From assembly GCA_008330645.1 (NCBI GenBank), contig VLTN01000002.1, positions 310,001 to 374,000 on the forward strand: a stretch of DNA of 64,000 nucleotides. The letters are read 5' to 3'. Of the stretch, positions 52,801 to 64,000 are shown one piece after another. The position numbers were made by a program, and so were the translations under genes. Source of the DNA: Cafeteria roenbergensis. Lineage: Eukaryota; Sar; Bigyra; Bicosoecida; Cafeteriaceae. Numbering within the stretch: the stretch's first letter is position 1; each line of letters opens with the position of its first letter. The notes beneath the pieces were generated by a model, which saw only the letters and a program-made list of their open reading frames with translations, did no database searches and was not told the DNA's origin.

Positions 52801-55800
52801 AGCGTCCGAACCGGCCGCGTCGGCGCCGGCGGCCGCTGGCGATTCAGCAGGGCTCTCGTCGTCGCCGGTGGCCTCCGCCCCAGAGAGGCTTGCCAGCGCG
52901 AGCGCGATAAACACTGCTGACTGCCTGAGAGAGGACGTGTCGGCGCCCCGCCCGGCGGCCTGGCCCCACTCCGCTGCGAGCCGCTTCGCAGCGAGGACGA
53001 GCGACCCGCGGCCCCAGCGCAGCGGACCCGACGCCAGGCGGAGGGCCATTGGCTCGCTGGCGTCCCACCCCAGCGGGCCCGCCAGGGCCGCGCCCACGAT
53101 GCTCACGCCGCGCGACCACAGGCTGGCGCCAGGGGCGCACTGGGGGATGCGGCGCGGCGACAGCTCATGCCGGCGGCGGACAGGGGCGTTCGCCCCGTGG
53201 CGCCTGAGGGCGGAGCTGACCAGCGAGCGGGACGCGACGGCGCTTGGGCCGGCTGACTCGGCGCAGAGCAGGGCGCGGAGCGACTCCGCGTCTGAGGCCG
53301 ACCACAGTCCTGCGGGGCCGCGCCACGGGCCGTCGCCAGAGCCAGCTGCGCTGACGGCAAACGAGGCGCTGGAGGCCGTGCAGAGAGCTGCGCGGGCCTC
53401 CATGCCGTCTGGCCGCAGGAGGCGGATGAGGGCACCGAGGGAGGTGCCTGGGTCCGAGACGCGCGCCAGCAGCGGGGGGGGCAGGACGTCGGCGAGCGGG
53501 CTGGACGGGAGGGCCGCCCACGGCGCGTCCTCGCCGGTGGCCGCGTCGGCGTCGGCGTCGTCGAGCGCCCAGCCGGCCTCCGCAAGCATTCCCGACCGGA
53601 ACAGCGGGATGGCGCTGGGCGCGACGGCCAGAGCGCGACGGAGGGCGGCCGCAGCGACCCGGGCGGACTCGCCCTCCAACAGCCACGAGCGCCGAAGCGA
53701 CTCTCGAGCGACGCTGCCGCCCTCCCGAGGCACCATCCCCGGCGGACACGCGGTGACCAGGCAGAGCAGCATGGCACGCGAGACTCGCGCGCAAAGCCGG
53801 CGCCGCTCAGCAACGACCCGGTCGGGCGCGGCAGCCGAGTCGCTGAGCACAGAGGGGAGCAAAACGAGGGCGAGGGTGACAACGCCCAGGCGCGCCAGAC
53901 GAACCACGGCGTCGGGGCGCACGGCCAGCATGCGAGGGGGGATTCCCGCCGGAAGCTCCTCCACCGTCCGCGTGAGCGCTGCCGCCGTGGCTGCTGCCGA
54001 CTCCAGCAGCGAGACCAGGGTGTCTGCCATGGCCGCGCCCGAGCCGCGCCAGCTGTCCCACACAGCCCCGGCCGCCCCTTCCACGGACTCGGGGCTGCCA
54101 GCTGCGTCAAGCGAGTCGGCCGCGAAGCCGAGGCTCGCGCGCAGGGCTCTGAGGAGGGGGCCCTCGGCCGTGGCGTGAAGGGCCGCGAAGGCGCTGACCG
54201 CGTCGAGGGCGAGCGAGAAGGGGCCGGCGGCCTGTGCCGCGAGGATGCCGTTCGAGGCGAACAGGGCTGCCGCGCGCTGCACAGGGCCGCTGGCTGCCCC
54301 GTTGCCGCTGCCGCTTGCGCCCTGCGGCGCCCCGTGGCCAAGAGGCCGCATCGACTCGCCGAGAAGTGCGTCCGTGTCGGCCGGGCCGGCAAGGTGGCCG
54401 GGGTGGGACACGGACGCGCACGCGCTCGCCAGCGGCAGCACCGCCTCGCACACCTCGAAGAGGGCGAGGGGGGCGCCGGCCCGCGCGAGGCCGACGCGGA
54501 GGAGGGACGCGGCCGCCTGCGGCACGGTGCCGCCGCCGGCTGCCGCGGCCAGAACGCCGTCGCCGAGAGCCACTGTGAGCTTGGCCTCGCCCATCACGCG
54601 GCGCAGCCAGGGCAGCTGGACGTCTCTGGCGTCGCCCGCGACCGAGGACCGCCCGATGCTCCGCGGGGCGGCCCTGCCGCCGATGCCGCTGATCACCGAC
54701 CCTTCACCTGCCGGCAGCCCCTGGCTGGCGGCCGCGGCGGCGCCGACCATGCCGGCGGCCCTGGCGAGCAGCTGCGGCCAGCGCTGCGCCATGAACGCGG
54801 CGGCTGCCTGCGCGCGCCCCTTGACCTGAACGCCCAGCGTGAGCGCGGCGCCTGCAGCGCGGAGGTAGGCGGCTCGCTCGCGGTGCCGAGGCGCCCTGTA
54901 GGCAACCAGCTCCGCGTCGAGCCCGATGGACGTGGCCGGGGCGGCGGCCGCGCCCACGCTAGCAACGCTGCCCGCCACGGTGACCGAGGCCCCCGACGGC
55001 TGAGCCGCGTGGCGGCCAAAGCCGTCCCCGCCGCCTCCAAACTCGGCCGCGCCGCCGCCGCAGCTCCGCCGCACCGCGCCCACGAAGCTGGCGGCGCTCT
55101 TGGCAGCAATGTCCGCGATGCCAGCGAGGCGCATGCCCTCGGCGTACGCGGCGAGCGCAGCGTCGGCCACCTCCACCAGCGTGTCGGGCGGCAGGTGCAC
55201 AGACGGCCGGCTCAGATCCGCCTCCCACACCACAACGCCAGCGGCCTCGGCTGGAGCGTCGACGGGCGGGGCTGGGGAGCGGTTTCCAGCCGACACGGCC
55301 TGTGGCGCAGGGGCAGGCGGGCGCGCCAGCCGGCGCACGATGTACCGGCGGAACGGGCGAACCCAGGGGGCGGACACCACGGAGAGGAGGGTCGCCGGCC
55401 CGAGCCGGGGCTCCCGCGTCACAGTGAGCGTCGAAACCGCGTCGCAAAGGCAGAAGAGCGAGGGCGAGAGCCGCAGCGAGGGCCGGACCGTCGCGTGGGT
55501 GGCGGTGGGTCGGGCGGCGTCGGCTGCGTGGAGCATGGCGAAGATTGCTGCGGCCGCAAGCCGAGGGGGCGCCCACCCCGACGGGGCCACTGCCCTGACG
55601 GTCCCTGCCACCGGCCCAGCCGCCTGCATGGCTGGGTCTCCGAGCCAGCAGGCCAGAGCGCGCAGCACGGGGCTGGGGGCTCCGTCGCCCACCAGAAGGG
55701 GGATCACCGGAGAGCGCATCAGCGCCACTGGCACCGACCGCGTCGCCAGCACGCCTGCTGCGAGCTTGCCGGCCGTCGCGCGCGAGAGGCGGCCCAAGGC

Positions 55801-58800
55801 AGCGTGGGTCGCGGGCGAGAAGAAGGGAACGTGGCCGTCGGCCAGAGACGTCCCGCTGCCGGTGGGCAGCAGGGCGAGCACCGCGTCGAGCGCGTGAGGC
55901 GCGGCCTGGGCGACGGAGGCGACGAGCAGCGCGGCGGCGCGAGGCGCAGCCAGGCGCGGGGCGGCTGGCGACCCTGCCCACTCCGTCCGGCGGCCGGCCG
56001 CTGCCCCACCGTGGGCCGACATGGCAAACGCCGTCCAAAACGGCAGGGTGGCGTCCATCACGGGCATGGGCGCCGACGCGCCGTGGGGCTGCATCCACAG
56101 GGGCAGTGCGCACGAGAAGGCGTGCAAGCCCGGCGCTCGCACGGCCGCCAATGCCAGCAGCGCGGGGTCGAGGGGCGCATGCGCGGGCAGCTCCCGGCGG
56201 AGCAGCGCCACCGAGGCGGGCGGCTGCGGCAGCGCGCCGGGCCCGGCGCCCAGGGCCACGGCCAGGTCGCCCGGGAGCGAGGCAAGGGCCTTGACGGTGG
56301 AGGCCACGGGGCCGCTGGCGCGCACCGCGGCGGAGCGGCGCCAGGCTTGCAACGCCTCGCGCTGGACCTGGGAGTCCTTCGGGGCGGCCGAGGCACTTGG
56401 GGAGCCGTCGCCCACGGCGGCGTCGGCGTCGGCGCCGGCTTCGGCGCCGACAGGGCGAGGCGGGTCTGAGCCTGCCGCGGGCCCGAGCCAGCGGGAGGCG
56501 GGCTGCACAGCCAGCCCCATGGCCAGCGCTGCCCTTGCCACGTCATCCGAGTGCAGCCGGGTGCCCGCCACGGGCCCCGCCGCGCACACAGCAGCAGGCG
56601 GCGCAAGGGCCGCCGACAGCGCCGCATCGGGAAGGCAAGCGGTGTCTGGGCTCGCGGCAGCCGACCCGTGAACGTCGAGCACAAAGGCCGCGGCGTCGCT
56701 CACGGCGGGGGGCTGCGGAGGGTCGACTGGGCCCGCCGGGGCCCGCAGCTGGTTGAGCGGCACGGCGAGAGGGGCCACGCGGAGGGACTGCAGCGTTGCC
56801 AGCGCCAGGGCCGGGTTCGAGAGGCGGTGCGACCCCTGTGAGGGCAGCGCGCTGCAGGCCATGCCGTGGCCGTGGCCGGGCTCCTCGGAGAGGGGCGGGC
56901 GCAGCCAGGCGGCGGCGGCGAGGGTCAGGAGGGCTGCTGCCGTCTCGTCGTCCCCGCCGGCCGTCGCCGACAACCGCGCCGCGTGGGTCAGCGCCAGGCG
57001 GAGCGGGACCCTCCCCTGGTCCGGCGAGCCGGGGACGCAGTCGACTTGCGAAACTGCCACCAGCTCCCGCACGGTGTCGCGCGTGAGGAGGTCCCCGTCC
57101 ATCAGAAGCATCAAGACGAGGTCGGCCGTCGCGCTGCAGGCCGGGCCGGGGCCGCCGCCGTCGCGAGTGGAGGCCACCAGCGCCGAGAGCAGGGAGGGGA
57201 TCAGCCACGGGATGCTCGTGACCGCGCGCAGAGCGGCCACTGACACGATGGAGACGGGGACAGGCGCTGTGCGCCTGCGGGCGGAGAGGGTTGCCGCCTC
57301 CAGCTCGCTGAGCGGGGCCTCGTCCTCCACCAGCAGGGTCGGCGCGACCGCCCCAGCCGGGCGCGGAATGGCGCCCGTTGCGCCCCCGCGGGCCGAGGCC
57401 GCCTCCGCCGCTGCCCGGGCGGCAGCGGCCTCCGCCTCCGCCTTTGCCGCCTCCTCGTCCTCCTGAGAGTCGCGGGCGAGGCCCTTGCCGCTGAGGGAAA
57501 ACTCAAGCTGGTCGGCCGGCAGCGCGGCTCCCGAGAGGGCCACGGCGAGGAGGCGCACTACGGCTCGGCGGATGCGCCTGTGTGCAAGGAGCAGGGGCTC
57601 CGCAGCCGCCTCGGCGGCCGCTGCCCCCGGCTCCGCGGCGCTTCCCGGGAGCGGGCCGGCTGGTGGTCCGCAGCCTGCGAGGCTGCTCCAGGGGGTGGCG
57701 GCCACGCCCAGCATGGCGGCCAGGCAGGTCGCGCGCCGCTCCCGTGTGCCGCTGGGGGGGCTTCCAGTCAGCAGCGTGAACAGGATGCCCTCAAGGCCGG
57801 TGCGGCAGCGCGCGAGAGCCGCCGCCGTGTCGACGGCGCGCTCAACCAGGGACGCCTCCCGCTCAGCGGCGGCCACGAGCGCAGCGGCTTCCGGGCCGGT
57901 AGCCTCGAACGACGTGAGGCTCCGCAGGTGCGCGGCGGGGGACTGCTCGGCGGCGGGGGGCGTGCTGCTGCCCCCGTGGAGGGAAGACGCGCGGGAGGGG
58001 GCAGGCGTGGACCGCGCGGGCGTCGCCGCGCCGCGCGCCGGAGCGGCTGCTGTCGCTGCATCGCTGCGGACACGTGCGGCCGCCTGGCACGCAAGAGCGA
58101 GCCAGCGACGGCACGCCCCCGCCGCCACGCGTGCGCACGCCTCTGAGGCGGTGCGCCTGCAGAAGAAGCCTCTGGCCGCGACGCTGGCAGAGGTGAGGTG
58201 CACGGCAGCGCCCCGGAGCACTGAGAGCGCCTCCCGCGTTGGGGTGGTGCCCGAAAGGCTGACGAGGGATTCGAGCGCCAGCGCGCGAGCGGCCGTCGCC
58301 GCCTTGGCCGAGCCCAGGCGGCCGAGGTCGGACAGGGGCGAAGCGCAGAGCAGCCGGGTGGGCGCTGCCGCCGCGCCCCCGATGCCCACCGCTCGCTGCC
58401 TGCAAACTGCAGCGTTCAGCGCTGCGGCGGCGGCCTCGGAGGCCGCCCACGCGGGAAGGCACTCCCAGCCGCGCTCGGCTGCGCCGTCGGTGGTGTAGCC
58501 GAGGGCGGCTCGGAGCGGCACGTCGTCCGCCCCGCGAAGCCCCTGCCCTGGGCGGGTGGCCAGGCGGCGGGCCTCGTTGAGGGCCCGCAGCGCGTCGCGG
58601 AGGGGGCCCCGCGGCACAAGCGGGTCTCCGGGGGCGGCGGGCCAGGCGGCGAGCGCGTGCTGCTTCTGCAACGGCCGAGCGGCACGCGCCGCGCCTTGGC
58701 CTGCGCCCGCGGGCAACACGGAGGCCAGCGTGGAGCGCGCGCCGGCGGCTGCGCACATTGGGAGCGGGGCCACGGGCCCCGGAATCACAAACGTTGCGGA

Positions 58801-61800
58801 GGGGAGACCGCTCCCGCGGGCGGGAATCACCTGGAGCGGGTGGCCTCTGACGGGGTGCAGCGACTGCGGCCAGTCCAGCGCCACGCCGCTGGCCGACAGG
58901 CTCACCCCGGCCAGCTCGTCCAGCGACCAGGCCTGGGACACGACCATGACGCGGCGGGTGCTGCCGGGCGCGTCATGGCCCGCCAGCGCCATCTCCGCGG
59001 GCCACAGCTCGAGCAGGTGGGTGCCCGTGACAGCCAGCACCACCGGGCTGGCGCACGCCGGGGCGGGACAGCCGTCGCCCCGGGGCGCCGATCTGGCGGC
59101 GCTGAGGAACCAGGCCGGGTCCCGAAGAACGGGGGCCGGCAGCGGCCCCCGGGACGTCGCGAGGGACCCTGCTCCTGCGTGGAGGGGGCTGGCTGCGCCG
59201 CGGTCGCCGGCGGCGGAGGCAGCGGCTGCGGCGGCCGCCAGTGCGTCGGCGTCGGGAGGCTGGGACACCGGGAGGCCGGCCACGTCCGTGTGGCGGCGGC
59301 CGTGCCTCCTGCCCGCTGGCGCTCGGCGGCCTGCGGCGCCGGCCGGGGCGCCCAGCGTGGTCGAGGGAGCGTGAAGGCCACCTGCCGGACGCACCCCGGC
59401 CTCGCCGTGACTGAGGCGGTCGCCGGGGGCTGGCGGGCGGCCGTCGCCGCGGGGCTTGGGCGGCGCGTCGGGCGTCGGAGGGGGGTTCACCACGGCCGCG
59501 GCGAGCGTCCCGGCGGCCGTCGCCACTGCAGCGCCCCGCGTCGGGGTGGAGCTGCCATGCGCTGGCGAGAACGCAGCGGCTGCGGAGGCGGCCGCAGCCG
59601 GGGCCGCCGGCCCGCGGCTGGGGGTGGACGGGGCGTCGCGGGCCGTTCCGCGGCCCGCCGGCGACACCGCCGTGGCGGCCTCGTCGGTCGCGACGCCCGC
59701 TGCCGTCCCGGGGCGTCTGGAAACGGAGCCAGCGGCGGAGCCGGCGCGCGCGAGGCAGGCAGCGTCTCGGGCGGCGGTGTACACGGCGAGCGGCGAGAGG
59801 CGCCGCGGCGCCACGGACGCCTCCGCGGCCAGCGCCTGCGCAGACTGGACGAACACGAATCCGGCAGCAGCGCCCTCCGGACCCGCAGGGGAGACCAGCT
59901 TCGGCATGCGCCGCTGACTCGGCCTGACGGTCCCGGCCTCCTCCGGCGCTGCGCGCACGTCGCGCCGGAGGGACTGCGGCGAGGCCGCCTCCGCCCGGAA
60001 GCGGAGGGGCCAGCTGTGCCCAGCGTCCCCGGGAAGAGCAATGACTGCGGACGCCGCCACGGCCGCGTCGACCGCCTCGCTGGGCACGCCGCTGCCATCG
60101 TTGGCAGCCTCCACGCGGGCCACGGGGCACTCCCACCGCACCTGCTCCTGCAGCCACCGGTACCCCGCGCTCTCCGCCTCCGCCGCAGCCTCGTCGGCGG
60201 CCAGCGCGCGCTGGGCGGCGGCCTCGAGAGAGGCCGGGGTGGCGGCGCCTCCGCGCGCTTCCGTCGCGGTTGCAGCTGCCTCTGGGGTGGCAGAGGACTG
60301 GGCCGTCGCGCTGGGCACCGCGGGAGGCAGGGCCCACGTGGAGGCAGCGACCCCCCTGCCCCGGGCCCCGACGGGGGCCCCGTCGCGGCCGTCGCCCACC
60401 GGGGCGACGTGCACCAGCTGGCCCGCGAATGGGCAGCGCTCGTGCCACTCAACCCAAAAGGCTGCGGCGTCGCGCACGTCCTCGACCACGACGTCGGCGC
60501 CCGCCGCCTGCAGCAGGGCCTGGATCTCCATCGAGAGGCGGTCGCGACGGGAGCAGCGCACCAGCTGGGGCGGCGCGGCGTCCCATGAGAGGACGAGGGC
60601 GTCGTCCGTGCACCGGAGCGCCTGGATCCGGCGCAGGCGGCGAAGGGGCCGCGACGCCACGGCCTCGAGGGTCCCAGCCCGGAGGAAGAGCATGTCGCGC
60701 GGGCAGAGCCGGATCGCGAGCGGCTGCCAGCCGTAGTCGAAGGAGAGCAGCTGGGGCGAGGGCGACCACACGGCAGCAGGGGGCGGGGCCGCCCCGGCGG
60801 CGGCGCTGGTGCCAACGCTGCCGTCCGATGCAGCGCCGCGGGCGTGGCCGGGGGCGGGCCCCGCGGCGCCACGGGCCGCCGCCGGGGCCTCGGAAGTGCG
60901 CGCTCGGGCGAGCTGGCCGCCACGGCCAACAGCGCCGGGTGGCGTCTGGGCGCCCGCGGTCCCCGGCGCGACGGCCATGTCAGGAGGCGGCGGCACAGCC
61001 GTGGCAAGGCCCCAGCCGGCGTCGTCCCGGGACGCAGACTCGGACGCCGGAGCCGCCGCACCCCTCCCCAGCGTCGCCGCGGCCCCCCCGCCGAGGCCTG
61101 GCCCAGCCTGCGCCAGGCGCGGCGACTCGGTCGACGCGGTGCCTGCGGACTCGAACGCGTGGTCGGGCAGAGGCCGGTCGCTGTGAATGACGGAGTGGCC
61201 GGCCAGAGTGCGCCGTGAGAGGTGGGGAATCGTGCCCGACGGCGACGTTGCGCGAGATCGCGGACTCAGCTCGGTGTGCGAGTGCCGCCGCGACCGCACG
61301 ACACGGCCGCCCGCTCCATCCGCGGGGGGTGCCGTGGCCCGGGGAGGAGCCAGGATGCTGATTCCGGGACCCAGCGCGGAGCCGGACGACAGTTCGAACG
61401 TTGCCTCCGCGAACGACGCGCCCAGGTCCACCGAAGCTGACGCCGCGCTCCCGCGCTCAGACCGCGGTCGCCTTCGCCCAAAGCCGCTGGCGGGCCGCGA
61501 GTCCCCTTGGTCGGCCCCCAGCCTCTGGCGCGGGCGTCGCACGACGAGCTCGACGAGAAAAACGCTCGGTGGCTGCACCGCGCCCTCCAGGTACTCCGAC
61601 GCGTGCTTGCATCTGCGGCAAGGAGGAGCACGGCGGCACCAACCCGAGGCGCGTGGAGGAGCACGAGCACTGTTTGGGCTGCGGTTCCGGCGCGTTGCCG
61701 AGAGCGCGCTTGCGCCAATTTCCTTGACCGGCCCTCGAACGCCCGCTCTCACCGCTCCCACACCTCCAGGACGGCCAGGAGCGCGTCTTCGGAGTCGAAG

Positions 61801-62006
61801 AAGATCTTCTTGTCGCCACCCTGGCAGGAAAGGCGCAGGGTCGTGCCCTTCGCCCGGACGAGCGCGCGCCCTTCGGCCACCACGCGGTTGTCGAACGCGC
61901 GCAGCACAAGCAGGCCCGTCTCCTCGATGCACAGAATGCGGTTGGGCCGGGTCAGCATGCCGCTTCCTCGCACATAGAAGCGCACATCCGCGCCCGGATG
62001 AGCCAT
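49834..62006 (-). CDS. Giant protein with PH-like repeats, possibly RME-8/GRV2/DNAJC13-related
   Basis: Minus-strand exons 62006-61753 and 61612-49834 (140-bp intron, GTGAGA donor, CTCCTTGCCGCAG acceptor, phase 2) give about 4,010 aa. The ATG at 62006 has context GCATGG. Three PH-like segments are visible: residues about 9-84 (PNRILCIEETGLLVLRAF ... KKIFFDSEDALLAVLE), about 369-465 (DYGWQPLAIRLCPRDMLFL ... RCSRRDRLSMEIQALLQ) and about 935-1005 (PVVLAVTGTHLLELWP). Their order and spacing words recall the three N-terminal PH-like repeats of the endosomal protein RME-8, which bind PI3P. The rest is Ala-rich helical-repeat-like sequence with long low-complexity linkers. I find no HPD-containing J domain and no IWN repeats, both hallmarks of RME-8, so the assignment is tentative. 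The C-terminus is acidic. Confidence 0.6.
50280..50384 (-). repeat. Repeat coding DDAAGDAA units
   Basis: A 24-bp motif and 12-15-bp subunits repeat about four times, encoding alternating DDAA and GDAA tetrapeptides near the acidic C-terminus of the giant protein. Confidence 0.85.
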
Positions 62007-62907
62007 GCGGCCGGAGAGCGGGACTTGGGATGTGCGCGCCACGGCCGCGGAGCGAGAGCGGCAGCAAGAGCCGACGCTCTGCTCAGGAATGTGCGTGGTG
62101 CCTGCGGCACTCGCGAGCGCCGGTGCCTCCAAGGCTTCAGGAGTGAGCAGCCTTCCGAATGCCTGCCGCTGCCGCGCGCCTACTCTCGGGAGCGCGGCAG
62201 CAGACGCTGCACCCCGCAAGCTGCGACCAGCCTGCGCTGCTGGCGCTCTCCTGCAACCAGTGACGGTCGTTGCCGGTCGGCGCCCAGGCCGTGCCGGCTT
62301 GGCACGAGGCTGCCGCCAGCGCTGCTTCGTTCACCCCACGCAGTGAGGCGCGGATGGAAGGGGGTCGAGCGGCGGAGGGCGCCGTCGTGGGCAGGCGGAA
62401 GCACCCCAGCGGGAACGCGACGCGCGCCCAACCACATGGCAAGTCCGCCGCCGCCGAGGATTCGACGCCGCACAAGACTGCCCCCCGGCGGCTCTGCTGA
62501 TAATCGCCCCGCGTCCGACACACGGTGAGGCTTGCTGGCGACGGGCAGCACGGGGCGAGCGCACTGGGCAGCGCAGCAGCTGGCTGGCGCTGCTGCGGCC
62601 ATCGCGACGGGGCTCCCGCCGATGCGTGCCTCCAGGGCCCCGCGCTTGCGGCAGAGGCTGCGGTCGCGGCCCGTCCCAGCAGGCGACGCTGCGCCCAGCC
62701 GGGGGCGGCCAAGCCGGCGCTCTGGCGTCGTCGCGGCCTCCTGTTCGAGGCGTGCCGGCCGTGCAGCGGCGAAGCATCGGCCGCAGCGTTGCCTCGGGCA
62801 GTCTGGCCTGGCCGGCAGAGCCGCTAGCGGCTGAGCAACCGCGCGGCACTCATGCGCCCCGACTGCGAGCTCAAGGTCCGGCAGAGGAGGCCGCCTGGCC
62901 GGCGCGA
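62007..62907. other. Divergent intergenic region
   Basis: 901 bp between the start of the giant minus-strand gene and the proposed start of the right-edge plus-strand gene. Several open frames exist on both strands but none has a recognisable domain. An upstream exon of the right-edge gene could lie here. Confidence 0.35.
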
Positions 62908-64000
62908 ATGTCCGCAGGCTTCGCCCAGAGCCCGGTCGTCGCATGCGGGCCTGGCGTTGCGCTGCAGGCGCACGCCGCGGCAGTGACCTCGTGAGCGTGG
63001 GCCGCACCGGGCAGCCTGCCGCGCCGCTCTTGCCGCAGCGCCAGCCCGCGAGCGCCCCGTCGGGCCGCCACTGACAGCGCGCTGCGCAGGGCTGTTGCCG
63101 GTTGCCCCCGCCTGCCGCAGGGTCGAGAGCCTCAACCTGGCCCTGCTGAGCCTGCTGCGCGCCACTCCATGGAAACTGTCCCTGGCCCGCCCGATGGCGT
63201 GGGTCATCGGCGCCCGCGATTGCCCCGGCGCCGGAGAGGGGTGCAATGACGGCCGCATTCAGGGCGTGGGCCGCATGCTGCGCGGCATCCTCGGCAGCCG
63301 GGCGGCGAAGAACACGCTGCTGGTGGTGACAGTGTGGTTGCCTGCGGACGGGCTGGGCAACCGGTCGGCCGTGCTGGAGTCACTGCGGCCGGCGGCCGAG
63401 AGGGCGGTGGGGCTGCTCCAGATGGGGCACACAACGTGCACGGTTGCGGCCGACAGTCTGGGCAAGCTGCCCGTCGCGGCGGGCTCGGCCCTGTCTCCGC
63501 CGCAATATCGCTCGGCAAGGCCCCCCCCGCAACAGACCGCGCGCGAGAGGCGAGGGCTGCCGCCGAACGCGCCGCCTGCTGTCGCAGCAGCCGCCCCTCT
63601 TCGGGAGTCCCCTGGCCTGGTCGTGAGCTCCCGCCCGTTCCCGCGGCCGGCCGGGCACGTGCACGGGGCGGCGCCTCCTGTGCAGCCGACCGCCTCCCGT
63701 GCCATGTTTGAAGCTGCGAGCAGGCGCGCCGCGTCCACATCGCCTGCGGCGGCAGATGCGGCCCCGGACCTCAAAGGCGCGCCCTCGGGGCAGCAGGAAC
63801 ACGACTGGGCAGCGAGCGACGCCAGAGCGGGTCGCTCGGCCCGCGCTGGGGACACCCGCTCTGCTGGCGAAGCGGCCGCAGCGGCGGGCTCCGTCGCAGG
63901 AGCGCTGGCCGGTGCTGCTGCAGCGAGCACCAGCCCCCTTGAACCGCGAGCGGCCCAGCGGGCTGGCTGGACAACGCCCCCGCTTCGCCTTGCGGGGGCG
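62908..64000 (+). CDS. Unrecognised protein gene, 3' partial at the window edge
   Basis: Proposed join(62908..62990, 63121..>64000). A GTGAGC donor at 62991 and a CTGCCGCAG acceptor ending at 63120 (130-bp intron) fit in phase 2, joining AHAAAVTS to VESLNLALLSLLRATPWK. From there the frame stays open to the last base without a stop, giving about 321 residues. The first 100 residues after the splice look like a folded segment (GRIQGVGRMLRGIL, NTLLVVTVWLPADGLGNR, ERAVGLLQMGHTTCTVAAD); the rest is Ala/Pro/Ser-rich. No family recognised. An open antisense frame (63259-63930) is the alternative but ends in low complexity and lacks splice support. The start at 62908 (MSAGFAQSP) is the only in-frame ATG nearby and is uncertain. 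Confidence 0.42.

Noticed and set aside
54175-56469. Plus-strand frame of 764 codons inside the giant minus-strand gene
   Set aside because: Gly/Arg/His-rich shadow with no domain; one continuous minus-strand exon covers the region.

Overview
The window is very GC-rich nuclear DNA (roughly 70% G+C by eye) from a microbial eukaryote. Evidence: eukaryote-only families (kinesin-14, PCNA, GAF-PDEase_I phosphodiesterase, Vms1/ANKZF1, a mitochondrial ribosomal protein), spliceosomal GT..AG introns mostly 120-460 bp long with GTGAG donors and CGCAG/CCGCAG acceptors, and very large Ala/Ser/Pro-rich proteins with few introns. A free-living protist fits best. A high-GC heterotrophic stramenopile is one possibility, but the sequence alone does not settle the lineage. 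I see no transposon, virus, tRNA, rRNA or CRISPR array.

Layout. 1-7279: 3' part of a giant coiled-coil/polytopic membrane protein gene (+). 8109-10279: protein O-mannosyltransferase in three exons (+). 10946-18006: a secreted FG-GAP/LamG surface protein interrupted by a 2.2-kb minisatellite of about 74 units of 30 bp (+). 18186-21205: Vms1/ANKZF1-like ribosome-quality-control peptidyl-tRNA hydrolase (-). 21824-26257: WW-domain kinesin-14 (+). 26692-31242: three-GAF cyclic nucleotide phosphodiesterase (+). 31792-49524: a block holding four de novo purine genes, PurL (-), PurB (+), PurC (-) and PurF (+), with mitochondrial ribosomal protein mL59 (-), PCNA (+) and a four-CBS-domain protein (-) between them. 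49834-62006: a giant (about 4,010 aa) protein with RME-8/DNAJC13-like N-terminal PH-like repeats (-). 62908-64000: start of an unrecognised gene (+) running off the window.

How the genes relate. PurF does the first committed step of IMP synthesis, PurL step 4, PurC step 7 and PurB step 8 (PurB also makes AMP). They form two tight head-to-head pairs, PurL/PurB 162 bp apart and PurC/PurF 232 bp apart, so each pair can share one promoter region. The mL59/PCNA pair is also head-to-head (219 bp) and carries an E2F-like site. The CBS protein could be an adenine-nucleotide sensor, but that is inference from family and position. The O-mannosyltransferase lies beside a secreted protein with a dense Ser/Thr/Pro linker, a plausible O-mannosylation target, again by inference. 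Several conserved enzymes here (PurF, the phosphodiesterase, PurL, the kinesin motor) carry low-complexity insertions.
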